Shown one piece after another: positions 8,302-17,700 of a DNA stretch of 64,000 nt (position 1 is its first letter; each line of letters begins with the position of its first letter). The DNA is taken from assembly GCA_012038135.1 (NCBI GenBank), contig JAAVJQ010000008.1, forward strand, positions 111,969 to 175,968, given 5' to 3'. The translations under genes were made by a program, and so were the position numbers. Source of the DNA: Salinimicrobium nanhaiense. GTDB lineage: Bacteria; Bacteroidota; Bacteroidia; Flavobacteriales; Flavobacteriaceae. Under the pieces are notes generated by a model that saw only the letters and a list, made by a program, of their open reading frames with translations, was not told where the DNA came from and did not search any database.

Positions 8302-9701
8302 TCCCTGGAAAATAAGAGCTGGAATCCAAGCTGCACCGAAGCGTTGCGCGCCTTTGCCAGGTTGGCATAATCCAGCAAATTGTCTGCAGCAATATAAACA
8401 TTAAAATTGGAAATCGTTGCCGATAGCAACAGCCCTATGTTAGAAAAAGAATAGGAATCTGCAGTATAAGTAAGCTTTCCACGGAATTTTTCGTTGAATG
8501 TGCGGTCGTAATAAAGAGTGGTTGCGTAGTTAAGCCCTCGAGGGCGCTTCATGGCGAAAAATTGTGCTCCAACATGGTTATAATACCTCCTTCTTCCCAT
8601 GGGCCTATAACAATTGCAGGGCTCGGAATTCTCAAACCACCCGAAGTCCACAGAGGCATTTACCTTGACAGGTCTCCATGTGACGTAAGAGTTCGTTAGC
8701 GTTTCATCTTTAAGATTCCTGTCGAGCTCATCTTCCCAATCGTCCCAGTAGGAAGGAGAATTTCCTTCAGGAAAAAGCAGTTCAATCCCATCTGTAGTGT
8801 AATTTCCAAAGTAGCGGTAATTTTCGACATTTTTGGACTGGTGAATGAAACCTATGTCCAGAATACTTCCGGTTACCTGAATATGGTCCTCGGGATACCA
8901 GGTAAAGCCCACATCGAGCCCCAGCCCAAGGTTACCTCCAAAAAATGCCTTTCTCGCAATCTTGTTCATCATCTCTAATCCACTCTCATCTTCAGAATCT
9001 TCCAGATCTGCCCAACCTGCCGTATTGATGAGAATATCCACTCCCGTCATATAGTGGCGGTAAAGATTAGGACCTGTAGGGGAATTTTCGGTCCTGAAAA
9101 TTCCCCTGTTACCTACGCTATAGGCATTAAAAACTCCCGAATATATTTTTCCACGGAAACCGTAGTTGAAATCCTTAGAGTAATAATTGGTAAATCCAAT
9201 ATGAAATACGTTGAGAGCTTCTGCTGTAAAAGCAACATCAGAAAAATCAAAATTCTTACCTATGTAATTCCTGTTTCCCTCATAAGCCAACACAGCAGGA
9301 TCTTTGGGGAAATAAGCAAAGGCATCGATTTCCTGGTAAATACCTGCGGTATAATATCTTCGTTTTTTATCGCGCCAGCCAAGGGAAAGGATCTCCATTT
9401 GTTGATTCACCGTAAAAAAATCATTGCGGTCCATTTTATGAATGGTCCTTCTTATCCTATCATTAATGGAACCTCCGTCATTTTTGAAAATATCGTATAA
9501 AGAAGCACCCGAAGAACCTACAGAAACATGGATCTGAGACAGCAGGGGTAAACCTATATGCATATCAAAATTTGTTTCCCCTCCTGGATTGAGTAAAAGG
9601 GTTTGTGGTAAGTAATCGTAGTTATAGAGCAGCTGCTTGTTTTGAGCAGTGGAGTTAAAAGAAAGGAGCAATATGAAGAAGAACAGGAATATTCTCATCA
9701 T
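8298..9701 (-). CDS. DUF5723 family outer-membrane beta-barrel-like protein
   Basis: 467 residues with a signal peptide ending near NSTAQ (residue 19). The sequence alternates short beta-strands and turns throughout and resembles DUF5723 proteins of Bacteroidota, which are predicted outer-membrane proteins distantly like PorP/PorV/FadL barrels (words NYDYLPQTLLLNPGGETNFD near the N-terminus and a final strand ending LGFQLLFSRE). It is the middle gene of a three-gene unit: its ATGATG start overlaps the stop of the upstream lipoprotein, and its stop overlaps the downstream start by 4 nt. This coupling suggests the three products act together in the outer membrane. No substrate or pathway can be assigned. 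Confidence 0.72.
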   Translation of the reverse strand: MMRIFLFFFILLLSFNSTAQNKQLLYNYDYLPQTLLLNPGGETNFDMHIGLPLLSQIHVSVGSSGASLYDIFKNDGGSINDRIRRTIHKMDRNDFFTVNQQMEILSLGWRDKKRRYYTAGIYQEIDAFAYFPKDPAVLAYEGNRNYIGKNFDFSDVAFTAEALNVFHIGFTNYYSKDFNYGFRGKIYSGVFNAYSVGNRGIFRTENSPTGPNLYRHYMTGVDILINTAGWADLEDSEDESGLEMMNKIARKAFFGGNLGLGLDVGFTWYPEDHIQVTGSILDIGFIHQSKNVENYRYFGNYTTDGIELLFPEGNSPSYWDDWEDELDRNLKDETLTNSYVTWRPVKVNASVDFGWFENSEPCNCYRPMGRRRYYNHVGAQFFAMKRPRGLNYATTLYYDRTFNEKFRGKLTYTADSYSFSNIGLLLSATISNFNVYIAADNLLDYANLAKARNASVQLGFQLLFSRE

Positions 9702-10264
9702 TTAAATTCAAAGTAATAGGTGCCTTTAGACTTCAACTGAAGGCTACCTCCTGTCGCAGCAGGATTTTCCTGCATATCTACCTCAACGGACACTTTGATA
9801 CTTTTTCTAATTCTATCTATCTGGGAGTTATCTATTATTTCGGTATAATCTATTACAGCAGGTGTACCTACAGTCCCTGCCGGCACTTCAATCCTAATTT
9901 GGTGCCTAATAGCGTTAGAAGGAGATTTGAACAGAATATTGATATCAAAAGGACTCTCGAAGGAATTGATAAACCTGAAATTGAAATCGGCTCTCATTAA
10001 ACCGTCCTGTATGTAATCATCATCGAGAAAATCGAGCCTGGTTTCATCAACTGCACGTAAATTTCCTCCGGGACCAACAAAAAACTGGTCTTCTGTAAGA
10101 TCAAAATAAATGAGATCTATAGCAGCAGTAGGAGGAATTACAATTTCTTCGGCCTGGTCAAGATCTACATCCTTAACACAGGAATTTAGCATGATAAACA
10201 GGATCAAAAATGCTGCTTTAAAAAGGTATTTTATAGGAGGCATTTTTATGGAGTTCATTATCAA
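9698..10264 (-). CDS. Lipoprotein of unknown function, first gene of a coupled envelope operon
   Basis: 188 residues with a lipobox MLNSC after a hydrophobic stretch, predicting lipidation at the Cys near residue 29. The mature part is acidic at first (VKDVDLDQAEE), then beta-rich (RADFNFRFINSFESPFDINILF). I do not recognise the family with confidence. Internal ATGs (NSIKM, codon 8) are possible starts that keep the signal. It overlaps the DUF5723 gene by 4 nt, so lipoprotein, barrel-like protein and Ser/Glu-linker protein are probably made in fixed proportion. It begins 20 bp beyond the stop of the HAD phosphatase gene, so co-transcription with that gene is possible. Confidence 0.7.
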   Translation of the reverse strand: MIMNSIKMPPIKYLFKAAFLILFIMLNSCVKDVDLDQAEEIVIPPTAAIDLIYFDLTEDQFFVGPGGNLRAVDETRLDFLDDDYIQDGLMRADFNFRFINSFESPFDINILFKSPSNAIRHQIRIEVPAGTVGTPAVIDYTEIIDNSQIDRIRKSIKVSVEVDMQENPAATGGSLQLKSKGTYYFEFK

Positions 10265-10284
10265 ACGAAAATAGGAGCACCTTA

Positions 10285-10974
10285 TTACAGAAACCTGGTC
10301 AATTCCTTCATTTGTAATACCTGATGATAATTTTCAGAGAATTCATTTTTATGGTAATTATACAGTATGGCTCTCATTCCCAAATTTTGAGCCCCCAGGA
10401 TATCGGCTTCCAGGTTATCTCCAATCATTACACTTTCTGCGATACTGGCTTTTGCATTCTTGAGTGCTGTTTCAAAGATCTTTGGGTGAGGTTTTTTAAC
10501 CCCAACATCTTCAGAAGTGGTGATGGTGGTAAAATATTTCGATATACCCGAACTCTCCAGCTTTCTATGCTGCACCTCTTTGAAACCATTGGTTATGATG
10601 TGCAGCTTATAGGAGGCCTCCAGGTAATTCAGGATTTCCAGCGTACCTTCAAGCAGGTGATTGTGATGAGGAAGATGATCAATATAGTCAATGCTCAGCT
10701 GATCGATTTGAACGTCGGTCACGTTGATCTTTAATCCGTCGAACGATTCCTTTAGCCTACCATACCTAAGATCCTCTTTAGTCACTTTATCTTCCCTGTA
10801 AAGCCTCCAGTAATTCTCATTGATAGGCGTATAGACCGAAAGAAAATCCTCCAGTTCCACCTCGATCCTGTGCTTCTGAAAAATGGAACTGAAAGCCAAA
10901 CCGGAATTTTTATCAAAATCCCATAAGGTATGGTCCAGGTCAAAAAAGATATGACGTATGTTACTGAATTTCAT
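10285..10974 (-). CDS. yjjG: YjjG-family HAD hydrolase (non-canonical pyrimidine nucleotidase)
   Basis: 229 residues with all HAD motifs: motif I FFDLDHTLWD near residues 10-19 (nucleophile and acid/base Asp), motif II IITNGF, motif III lysine in GVKKPHPKIF, and motif IV GDNLEADILGAQ. The DHTLWDFDKNS start and the alpha-helical cap match the YjjG nucleotidases, which dephosphorylate nucleoside monophosphates including non-canonical pyrimidines as a housecleaning activity. The substrate is family inference. The gene overlaps the 3' end of the upstream deacetylase-like gene by 14 nt, so the two are an operon. Confidence 0.85.
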   Translation of the reverse strand: MKFSNIRHIFFDLDHTLWDFDKNSGLAFSSIFQKHRIEVELEDFLSVYTPINENYWRLYREDKVTKEDLRYGRLKESFDGLKINVTDVQIDQLSIDYIDHLPHHNHLLEGTLEILNYLEASYKLHIITNGFKEVQHRKLESSGISKYFTTITTSEDVGVKKPHPKIFETALKNAKASIAESVMIGDNLEADILGAQNLGMRAILYNYHKNEFSENYHQVLQMKELTRFL

Positions 10975-12250
10975 TTACTGTTTTTAAAATTGTATAATTA
11001 ATTCTGGAATTGGCATATTCTGAAAAATCGATGTTGGTGAACACTGAGACCAAAGTTCCGTTCACTAATTTTATTTGTCGTATTATTTCCCGAACCTTAT
11101 ACTCAATTTCAGTGTCTTTATATTTTTCCAGTGCTTCTATACTTATTGAATATGGATGGAGCAGCAGCGGAGTCGTGATCTCAAAATTGAGATCATAGAA
11201 AAGAAAAGGCGTACAGGTGCCGGCTCTAAACCCTACGGCTTCCGGATAACCCATGGAATAATCATCCTTAAACTCCAGTTCTACCATATGGTTATAAGTA
11301 TCTGGCAGTAACAGGTTATAGTGATTATTTATAGCGCTTACAACCGGGCGTTTGATGATATCCTCAAGCCTCTGCTTTTCTTCTTTAAGCACTTTAAATT
11401 TTTTATTGGCGTAATATCCGGGCTGCAGGCCCACTTCGGCATAATCGGCAACAGATTTAATGAGACTTTGCAACTCGAGCCGGTTATGATTAATGTTGCG
11501 GTCATAAGTGGAAAAGTCACTCACCTGGAACATGAATTTCATCTCCACCTTATGCTTTTTTAGAAGTCTGATCAAACGCGAGTAAACATCATAGGGATCT
11601 TTTCTGAACTTAAGCATTACCTGGAGTCGGTGTAGCACATGTTTTGGTCTTAGCTGAAGCAGATCCACAAGAAGACCGAGCACAACCCTTACAATACCCT
11701 TTTTTCGATAGCAGAAGGCTTCAGTAACAGTAATAACAGAATTTGCTGAAAATTCCCTCTCCTGAAAAACGTGGTTCGGAAATTTTTCTTTCAGAATTTT
11801 ACGGAATCTCACCGCCCAAATATCAATCACCGGCAACTCTAAAAAATCTTGCTGAAAAGCCAGGCTTTCACTCGCCTGAAATCTTCCTTCCTTGTCCTTA
11901 ACATGGGGGAGATATTCTTCATACCTGCTAAGCAGGTAAAAGGAAGCAGCAAAAATATCAAAGGGTAGGGAACTGTTTTCCCCCACAGCAAAAAAACAGG
12001 GAATACCGTCCCAATCCTGCACTTTAACCTCAAGATCGCTTATGCCCTGTTCAAGTAACAGGTCAACATTCTGGATAAAAACCTCATTACCGAGGCTTTG
12101 TTTCCCATAGGAAATTTTCATTCCCTCATGAGCTACAAATTCTTCAATTTTAGAGGTAAAACCTATAGGAATTCCAAGGAGATGGGTGCAAAGATTTTTA
12201 AAGGTATAGGTGATCCTGGGAGTGATTTTCTGAGTGTATACCAGCAGCAT
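10961..12250 (-). CDS. Polysaccharide deacetylase-like protein (DUF7033 N-terminus), first metal motif apparently lost
   Basis: 429 residues. The N-terminal ~150 residues match the DUF7033-type domain that precedes a NodB-like deacetylase domain in Bacteroidota (words FDIFAASFYLLSRYEEYL and PVIDIWAVRF). The C-terminal half keeps family words such as YDRNINHNR, DYSMGYPEAVGFRAGTC and PFLFYDLNFEITTPLLLHP. Where relatives, from memory, carry an Asp-containing motif (T-x-D-x-D-x-A-Y), this protein has VITVTEAFCY, and the usual SRQHF-type motif reads AINNHYN. It may therefore be a non-catalytic or altered member. No signal peptide is seen. It is co-transcribed with the HAD gene (14-nt overlap). Confidence 0.75.
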   Translation of the reverse strand: MLLVYTQKITPRITYTFKNLCTHLLGIPIGFTSKIEEFVAHEGMKISYGKQSLGNEVFIQNVDLLLEQGISDLEVKVQDWDGIPCFFAVGENSSLPFDIFAASFYLLSRYEEYLPHVKDKEGRFQASESLAFQQDFLELPVIDIWAVRFRKILKEKFPNHVFQEREFSANSVITVTEAFCYRKKGIVRVVLGLLVDLLQLRPKHVLHRLQVMLKFRKDPYDVYSRLIRLLKKHKVEMKFMFQVSDFSTYDRNINHNRLELQSLIKSVADYAEVGLQPGYYANKKFKVLKEEKQRLEDIIKRPVVSAINNHYNLLLPDTYNHMVELEFKDDYSMGYPEAVGFRAGTCTPFLFYDLNFEITTPLLLHPYSISIEALEKYKDTEIEYKVREIIRQIKLVNGTLVSVFTNIDFSEYANSRINYTILKTVNEIQ

Positions 12251-12259
12251 AGGCTAAAT

Positions 12260-12961
12260 TTAAAGCAAACCTTCATCGGCAAAGCTAAAATAGGATTTCT
12301 CGGTTACAATAACGTGATCCAGCACCTTTATATCAAGGCTCTCCCCCGCAATTTTAAATTTATTGGTTAACTGTTTGTCTGCCGCACTGGGATTCAGATT
12401 TCCGGAAGGATGATTATGCACCAGGATGGTTGCCGTTGCACCCAACTGCAGCGCCTGCTTATAAGCAATGCGAATATCTACCAGAGTACCGGTAATGCCA
12501 CCCTTGCTTAATGGAAGCTCCTGGATAACCTTGTTGGAATTATTAAGATAAAGTATCCAAAATTCCTCATGGGGCAATTCCCCGATCTTGGGTTGCATGA
12601 GTTCAAAGACAGAAGAGCTGGAAGTAATTTTCTTCTTTTCCAATGCTTCGGAAGATCTTCGTCGTCTTCCCAGTTCCATAGCAGCAACTATGGTCAATGC
12701 CCTTGCTTCTCCAATACTTTTGACTTCCATGAGCTGCTTAACCGAAAATTTTCCCAGCTCATTCAAATTGTCCCCTGCCTTGGAAAGCACCTTTTTGGAA
12801 ACCTCTACAGCAGATTCATTCCGATTGCCGGATCCGATTAAAATTGCCAGTAGTTCGGCATCGCTTAAGAATTCCCTCCCTTTTTGAAGCAGTTTCTCTC
12901 TGGGCCTATCCCCTTCTGCCCAATGTTTTATAGTAAAAGAAGATGATTTTTCTGATTCCAT
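12260..12961 (-). CDS. radC: RadC family protein (JAB/MPN-type metalloprotease fold)
   Basis: 233 residues. An N-terminal helix-hairpin-helix-like region (residues ~20-110, words REKLLQKGREFLSDAELLAI and LMEVKSIGEARALTI) is followed by a RadC/JAMM domain with the metal-binding motif VHNHPSGNLNPSAAD (H-x-H, later D) near residue 180. RadC was named for DNA repair, but that role has been withdrawn in E. coli and the true function is unclear. The ATG start at 12961 is preceded by a TATCTTTA sequence 15-22 nt upstream that could be a -7 element. It ends 9 bp from the start of the next minus-strand gene. Confidence 0.9.
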   Translation of the reverse strand: MESEKSSSFTIKHWAEGDRPREKLLQKGREFLSDAELLAILIGSGNRNESAVEVSKKVLSKAGDNLNELGKFSVKQLMEVKSIGEARALTIVAAMELGRRRRSSEALEKKKITSSSSVFELMQPKIGELPHEEFWILYLNNSNKVIQELPLSKGGITGTLVDIRIAYKQALQLGATATILVHNHPSGNLNPSAADKQLTNKFKIAGESLDIKVLDHVIVTEKSYFSFADEGLL

Positions 12962-13010
12962 TCTCCCAATTTCTTTAAAGATAAGAAAATGAAGTAATCT
13001 TCAGGAAGTT

Positions 13011-14366
13011 TTACTTTATCCACTCCGCAATTTTGTTGAAATCTAGTCCGCCATAGGTTCCACTGCTCATGAGTAGTAAAACCATGTTATCATAATGCTG
13101 TTGTGCCAGGAATTCTGTAAAATCTTCAGGATTGGTATAAACTTTCAGATCCTTCCTGTCAAAAGCATTGAAGATCTGCTCTTCGGTAACGGGAGCCAGC
13201 TTTTTATTCTGAATAGCTTCCGGAGAAAAATAAACTACAGCCTTATCCGCAGCATTTAAAGCACCCTTATACTCCTTAAGGAATTCGGCGTTTAGACTAC
13301 TATAGGTGTGTAATTCAAGACATGCCAAAAGTTGCTTTTTTGGATACTGTTGTTTTACTGCCTTTGTAGTTGCCATCACTTTTGACGGACTATGGGCGAA
13401 GTCTTTAAAAACGATAGCTTTTGAAGTTTCAGCAATTTTCTCAAGGCGTTTTGAAGCCCCCTTAAAAGAGGAAATAGCTTCATAGAAATCTTCTTCATCA
13501 ATTCCCATGTGTTGACATATCCATTTCGCACCGGCCAGATTTTGAAGATTATGGCTTCCAAAAACTGAAACAGGCATGTCTCCCTCGGGCGTGTGGAGCA
13601 GCGTCATTTCATCTTCCACATGAAATTCGGGAGTTTGATAAGGATGTTTTCTTATTGTATTTGTAGTTGCAGCAACCAACTGCTTAAGCTGTAGATCTTC
13701 TTCGTTATAGACAAGAATTCCCCCTTTTACAATGGAGTCAATAAAGATCCTGAATTGTTCCACGTAGGTTTTATAAGTAGGAAACACATTAATATGATCC
13801 CAGGCAATTCCACTGAGGAGGGCGATATTCGGCTTATAAAGGTGAAATTTTGGCCTCCTGTCTATGGGAGAAGAAAGGTATTCATCTCCTTCCAGCACGA
13901 TAAAGTCATTTTCTTTGGTTAAATGTACCATGGTGTCAAAACCTTCGAGCTGTGCGCCTACCATGTAATCCACCTCTTTTTGATGATATTTTAGCACATG
14001 CAGGACCATAGAAGTAATAGTGGTTTTTCCATGGGAACCGCCAATAACCACGCGGGTCTTCTCCTTTGACTGCTCATATAGGAACTCGGGATAGGAGTAA
14101 ACGGGAATATTTAACTCCTTTGATTTTTGAAGTTCAGGATTATCCTCACGGGCGTGCATTCCGAGAATGACAGCATCAAGATTAGTAGTTATTTTTTCGG
14201 GAAACCATCCCATTTCTTTAGGAAGTAAGCCTTTTTGTGCGAGTCGGGTACGCGAGGGTTCATAAACAGCATCATCACTTCCGGTTATTTTATAGTCTTT
14301 ATTATGGAGAGCCAGGGCGATGTTATGCATGGCGCTGCCTCCTATGGCGATAAAATGAATGTACAT
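13011..14366 (-). CDS. mpl: Mpl-type Mur ligase (UDP-MurNAc : tripeptide ligase, peptidoglycan recycling)
   Basis: The Mur-ligase architecture is complete: N-terminal Rossmann domain with IHFIAIGGSAMHNIALAL, the P-loop GGSHGKTTITSM near residue 111, the central-domain carboxylates in LEGDEYLSSPID, and the C-terminal domain with FKDFAHSPSKV. The GGSAMHN and DEYLSSPIDRRPKF words favour Mpl, which ligates recycled L-Ala-gamma-D-Glu-mDAP to UDP-MurNAc, over MurC, which is close. I place the start at ATG 14366; a TTG one codon upstream is less likely. A perfect -7 box (14383-14390) lies 17 nt upstream. With anmK at 60.2-61.3 kb, this indicates wall recycling. Confidence 0.85.
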   Translation of the reverse strand: MYIHFIAIGGSAMHNIALALHNKDYKITGSDDAVYEPSRTRLAQKGLLPKEMGWFPEKITTNLDAVILGMHAREDNPELQKSKELNIPVYSYPEFLYEQSKEKTRVVIGGSHGKTTITSMVLHVLKYHQKEVDYMVGAQLEGFDTMVHLTKENDFIVLEGDEYLSSPIDRRPKFHLYKPNIALLSGIAWDHINVFPTYKTYVEQFRIFIDSIVKGGILVYNEEDLQLKQLVAATTNTIRKHPYQTPEFHVEDEMTLLHTPEGDMPVSVFGSHNLQNLAGAKWICQHMGIDEEDFYEAISSFKGASKRLEKIAETSKAIVFKDFAHSPSKVMATTKAVKQQYPKKQLLACLELHTYSSLNAEFLKEYKGALNAADKAVVYFSPEAIQNKKLAPVTEEQIFNAFDRKDLKVYTNPEDFTEFLAQQHYDNMVLLLMSSGTYGGLDFNKIAEWIK

Positions 14367-14382
14367 CAAAAAAATTTTGAGG

Positions 14383-14390
14383 CAAAGATA
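14383..14390 (-). promoter_or_regulatory. Candidate -7 promoter element for mpl
   Basis: On the minus strand TATCTTTG matches TAnnTTTG exactly, 16 nt before the ATG at 14366. No good -33 TTG lies at 17-23 nt spacing. Confidence 0.5.
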
Positions 14391-14729
14391 AGGGAAGAAC
14401 AGAAAAACGGGAGGAGCTAAATTAAATTTGAAAAAAAGTTGCAGAAATTTGTAACAAAACTGTAATTAATAGGTCAAACTGTGAGTGACTTTTAATCTAT
14501 GAATGGAAGGTTTAACTTTTTATGTGTAAAAATATTCCTAAAAATATTTTATTAACGAAAAAATTGTACTTTTAACGCTCCCTACTTCAGCCACATAGCC
14601 AGCCTTAGCGCTGATGCGACATTAGCTCCGAACTTAACAGGAGTTTAAGTTTTATTATTTTAAGTTTGCGTAATTATTTGAACTATAAACACCTTAATGA
14701 AAATCGATTTAATTTAACACTTAGAGCCT
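14391..14729. other. Divergent intergenic region between mpl and the T9SS module
   Basis: About 340 bp, strongly AT-rich, without a credible ORF. It must carry the promoter for the plus-strand three-gene T9SS module. Two weak -7 candidates are TACTTTTA at 14567-14574 and TAAGTTTG at 14661-14668; neither has a convincing -33 partner. A hairpin with stem GCTGATG/CATTAGC (one G-U pair) and loop CGA lies at 14610-14626. If the 14567 box is used, the hairpin would be in a ~150-nt leader. Confidence 0.4.
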
Positions 14730-17700
14730 ATGCGAATTTTTACTCTGGGTAAAAACGGAATACCATTATTCTTTTTTGCCTTATTTTTATTTAGCGGAAC
14801 TTACTCCTATGGACAGCAGACAGATAGCTGTGGAGTAACAGACCAAAACCCTGATACTGATGGAAATCAGCAGTATTTCTGTGACAGCGAGGGAGCTGAG
14901 CTTAATCAATTATTAATTGAAGGAGAGAACATAACCTATTATTCAGATTCAGGTTATACGAACTCAATTGGAGCTACTACCTTTTTAGTGGGTGGTGTAA
15001 CCTATTATGTGGATGTAGATGGTTGCCGATCTTCTGTTACGGTTGTTATAGCTAGCGAACCAGAAATTCTGGGGATAAAAGCATCAACAACTCCTACAAC
15101 TTCGGCAGAGAGAAAACAATCTCTAACTGTTATTGGTGTTTGTGTCGCTGATGTTAATGAACCTGATCTTACTGTTGGTGATTTAAGAACTAATGCTGAG
15201 AACGAGAATAATGTGAGGTGGTACTTAAGTCGCACATCACAGGACGCACTAGACCCTTCCACTCCTCTGGTAAATAACACAGACTATTTTGCAGCTATTT
15301 ATTCTCCTGAAGGGGATTGTGAAACTAACCGAAGTAAAACCACAGTTAGATTCTTTTCTGAAGCTGCGCCAACCGGTCCTGACACCCAGGAATTTTGTGC
15401 TGTTAACGATCCAACACTGGGAGACATTGAGGCCAGCGGGAATAACAGATATTTCAGCACTGCAACTTCACAGGTGGAGCTTAGCCCAAATGAAGCACTT
15501 ACTAATAGAACGTATTACATTTCCGCAGTTGGTGAAAATTGTGAAAGCATTGAAAGATTGGCGGTAACTGTTACAGTAACTGAGCCTGTTGAACTTGTAA
15601 CTTCTAGTCCGGGTATTATTTGCGAGCTTGATGTGCAGGAAACCTTTCCAAGTGTGGATGCCATTAGGAATTACTACCTAAGTTTATTAGGAGAGGGAGT
15701 ACCTACAAATGGAACTTTCAACCCTACTCCTGCACAATTAGCAACTCAATACCAAAATGATGATGATGGTCTGGGTGATTTCACCACTACTTATACTGTA
15801 GGTTGTGACGAGGTAGCTCTAACTGCTACTATCATTGCTTCTGAAGAAGCCAATGCAGGTGCCGATGTAGCACAAACTTACGATATTACTCAGGACCCAC
15901 AGGATCTATATGGTTTAATTTCAGGAGGGCAAACCATTGGGACCTTTGAAGGGTATCCTGACGGTATGTTCGATCCTTCTGCTGAAGGTCCCGGAATTTA
16001 CCCGATAAGCTACACTGTAGATGAAACTTCCGGATGTATAGTTGGAAGTGATACTGCTGTTTTCACCATTACTGTAACTCCTTGTGAGGCCAATGCCGGT
16101 GAGGATGTAGATGACGTAATATGTCAATCTGAAGCTATACAGCTACAGAATGACATAGCAGCTGATCAATCACAAATGAATGCTATTTTCATCGAGTGGT
16201 TAGGAGAGAGAGATACTGATGGTACCTTTGAAGGAGACTTGAGCGGGCTGTCGAGGATAGAAACTGGACCCTTCCCCATTGATATTATAGGAACCTACAC
16301 GGTAGGTACAGGAATTTGTGAAGAATCAGCCAACATTGCTATCACCATCGTTGAAGATGTTAATGCAGGAGAGAGTACAAGCATTACTTTAGATCCTGAT
16401 GATGCCCCGGTTAATCTTTTTAACCTTTTAGGCGAGGATGCTGAAGAAGGCGGAACATGGAATTCGGGTAATGGAATTTTTGATCCCGCAACCGATGCAC
16501 CTGGTACATACACCTATACAGTAGGAGAAGGTTGTACTGACTCTGCCGATGTAGTTGTAACTCTTACAACAGAACCTACAGTTCCAACCAATCCAGGAAC
16601 AGCAACCCCGGGATATACCATAGTTTGTGAAGCCGATGTGCAAACATTCTTCCCAAGCGTTGATGAAATCCGAAAGTTTTATCTAAGACTTCTTCCAACA
16701 GGAGTAGCCAGAAATGGAACTTTAAATCCTACAGCTGCCCAATTAGCTGCCATTTATCAGGCAGACCCAGATGGACTGGGAGAGTTTACCTCTGTATATA
16801 CTGTTAATGGTGAATCTTACGAGCTTACTGTAAATATTGTTACTGAAGCCGAAGCAGGAGAGGACGCTACAGTTACTCTAACCACCGAAGATGATGCTGT
16901 CAACCTTTTTGATTATTTAGGTGAAGATGCATTGCGTGGAGGAACCTGGAGTTCAGGAGATGGAACTTTTGACCCTGCTACTGATGAAGCAGGTACTTTT
17001 ACTTATACTGTAGGTTATGAAACCTGTATGGATTCTGCTACCGTTACTGTCATTGTTAATGATCCTACAGATCCTACTGATCCGACAGACCCAACTGATC
17101 CGGGAACAGCAACCCCCGGGTACACCATAGTTTGTGAAGCCGATGTGCAAACATTCTTCCCTAGTGTAGACGAAATAAGAAAATTTTATCTAAGACTTCT
17201 TCCAACGGGAGTAGCCACTAATGGCACTTTAAATCCTACAGCTGCCCAATTAGCTGCCATTTATCAGGCAGACCCAGATGGTTTGGGAGAGTTTACCTCT
17301 GTATATACTGTTAATGGTGAATCTTACGAGCTTACTGTAAATATTGTTACTGAAGCCGAAGCAGGAGAGGACGCTACAGTTGAACTGACTACAGAAGACG
17401 AGCCGGTTGATCTTTTTGATTATTTAGGTGAAGATGCATTGGGTGGAGGAACATGGAGCTCAGGAAACGGCACTTTCGATCCTGCAACAGATGAAGAAGG
17501 TACTTTTACTTACACTGTAGGTTATGAAACCTGTATGGATACTGCAACCGTAACTGTGATTGTTAATGATCCTACTGATCCAACAGATCCTACTGATCCA
17601 ACAGATCCGGGAGTTACTCCGGGTGTAGGCGTTATCTGTCTCGTCGATGTTCAAACCATCTTTCCAAGTATTGACGAAATAAGAAAGTATTATTTAAGAC

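Noticed and set aside
16953..17654. Cys/Ser/Ile-rich antisense ORFs opposite the giant secreted protein (at 16953-17150 and 17460-17654)
   Set aside because: They recur because the sense strand is a tandem repeat; composition follows the complementary strand and no start signal is seen.
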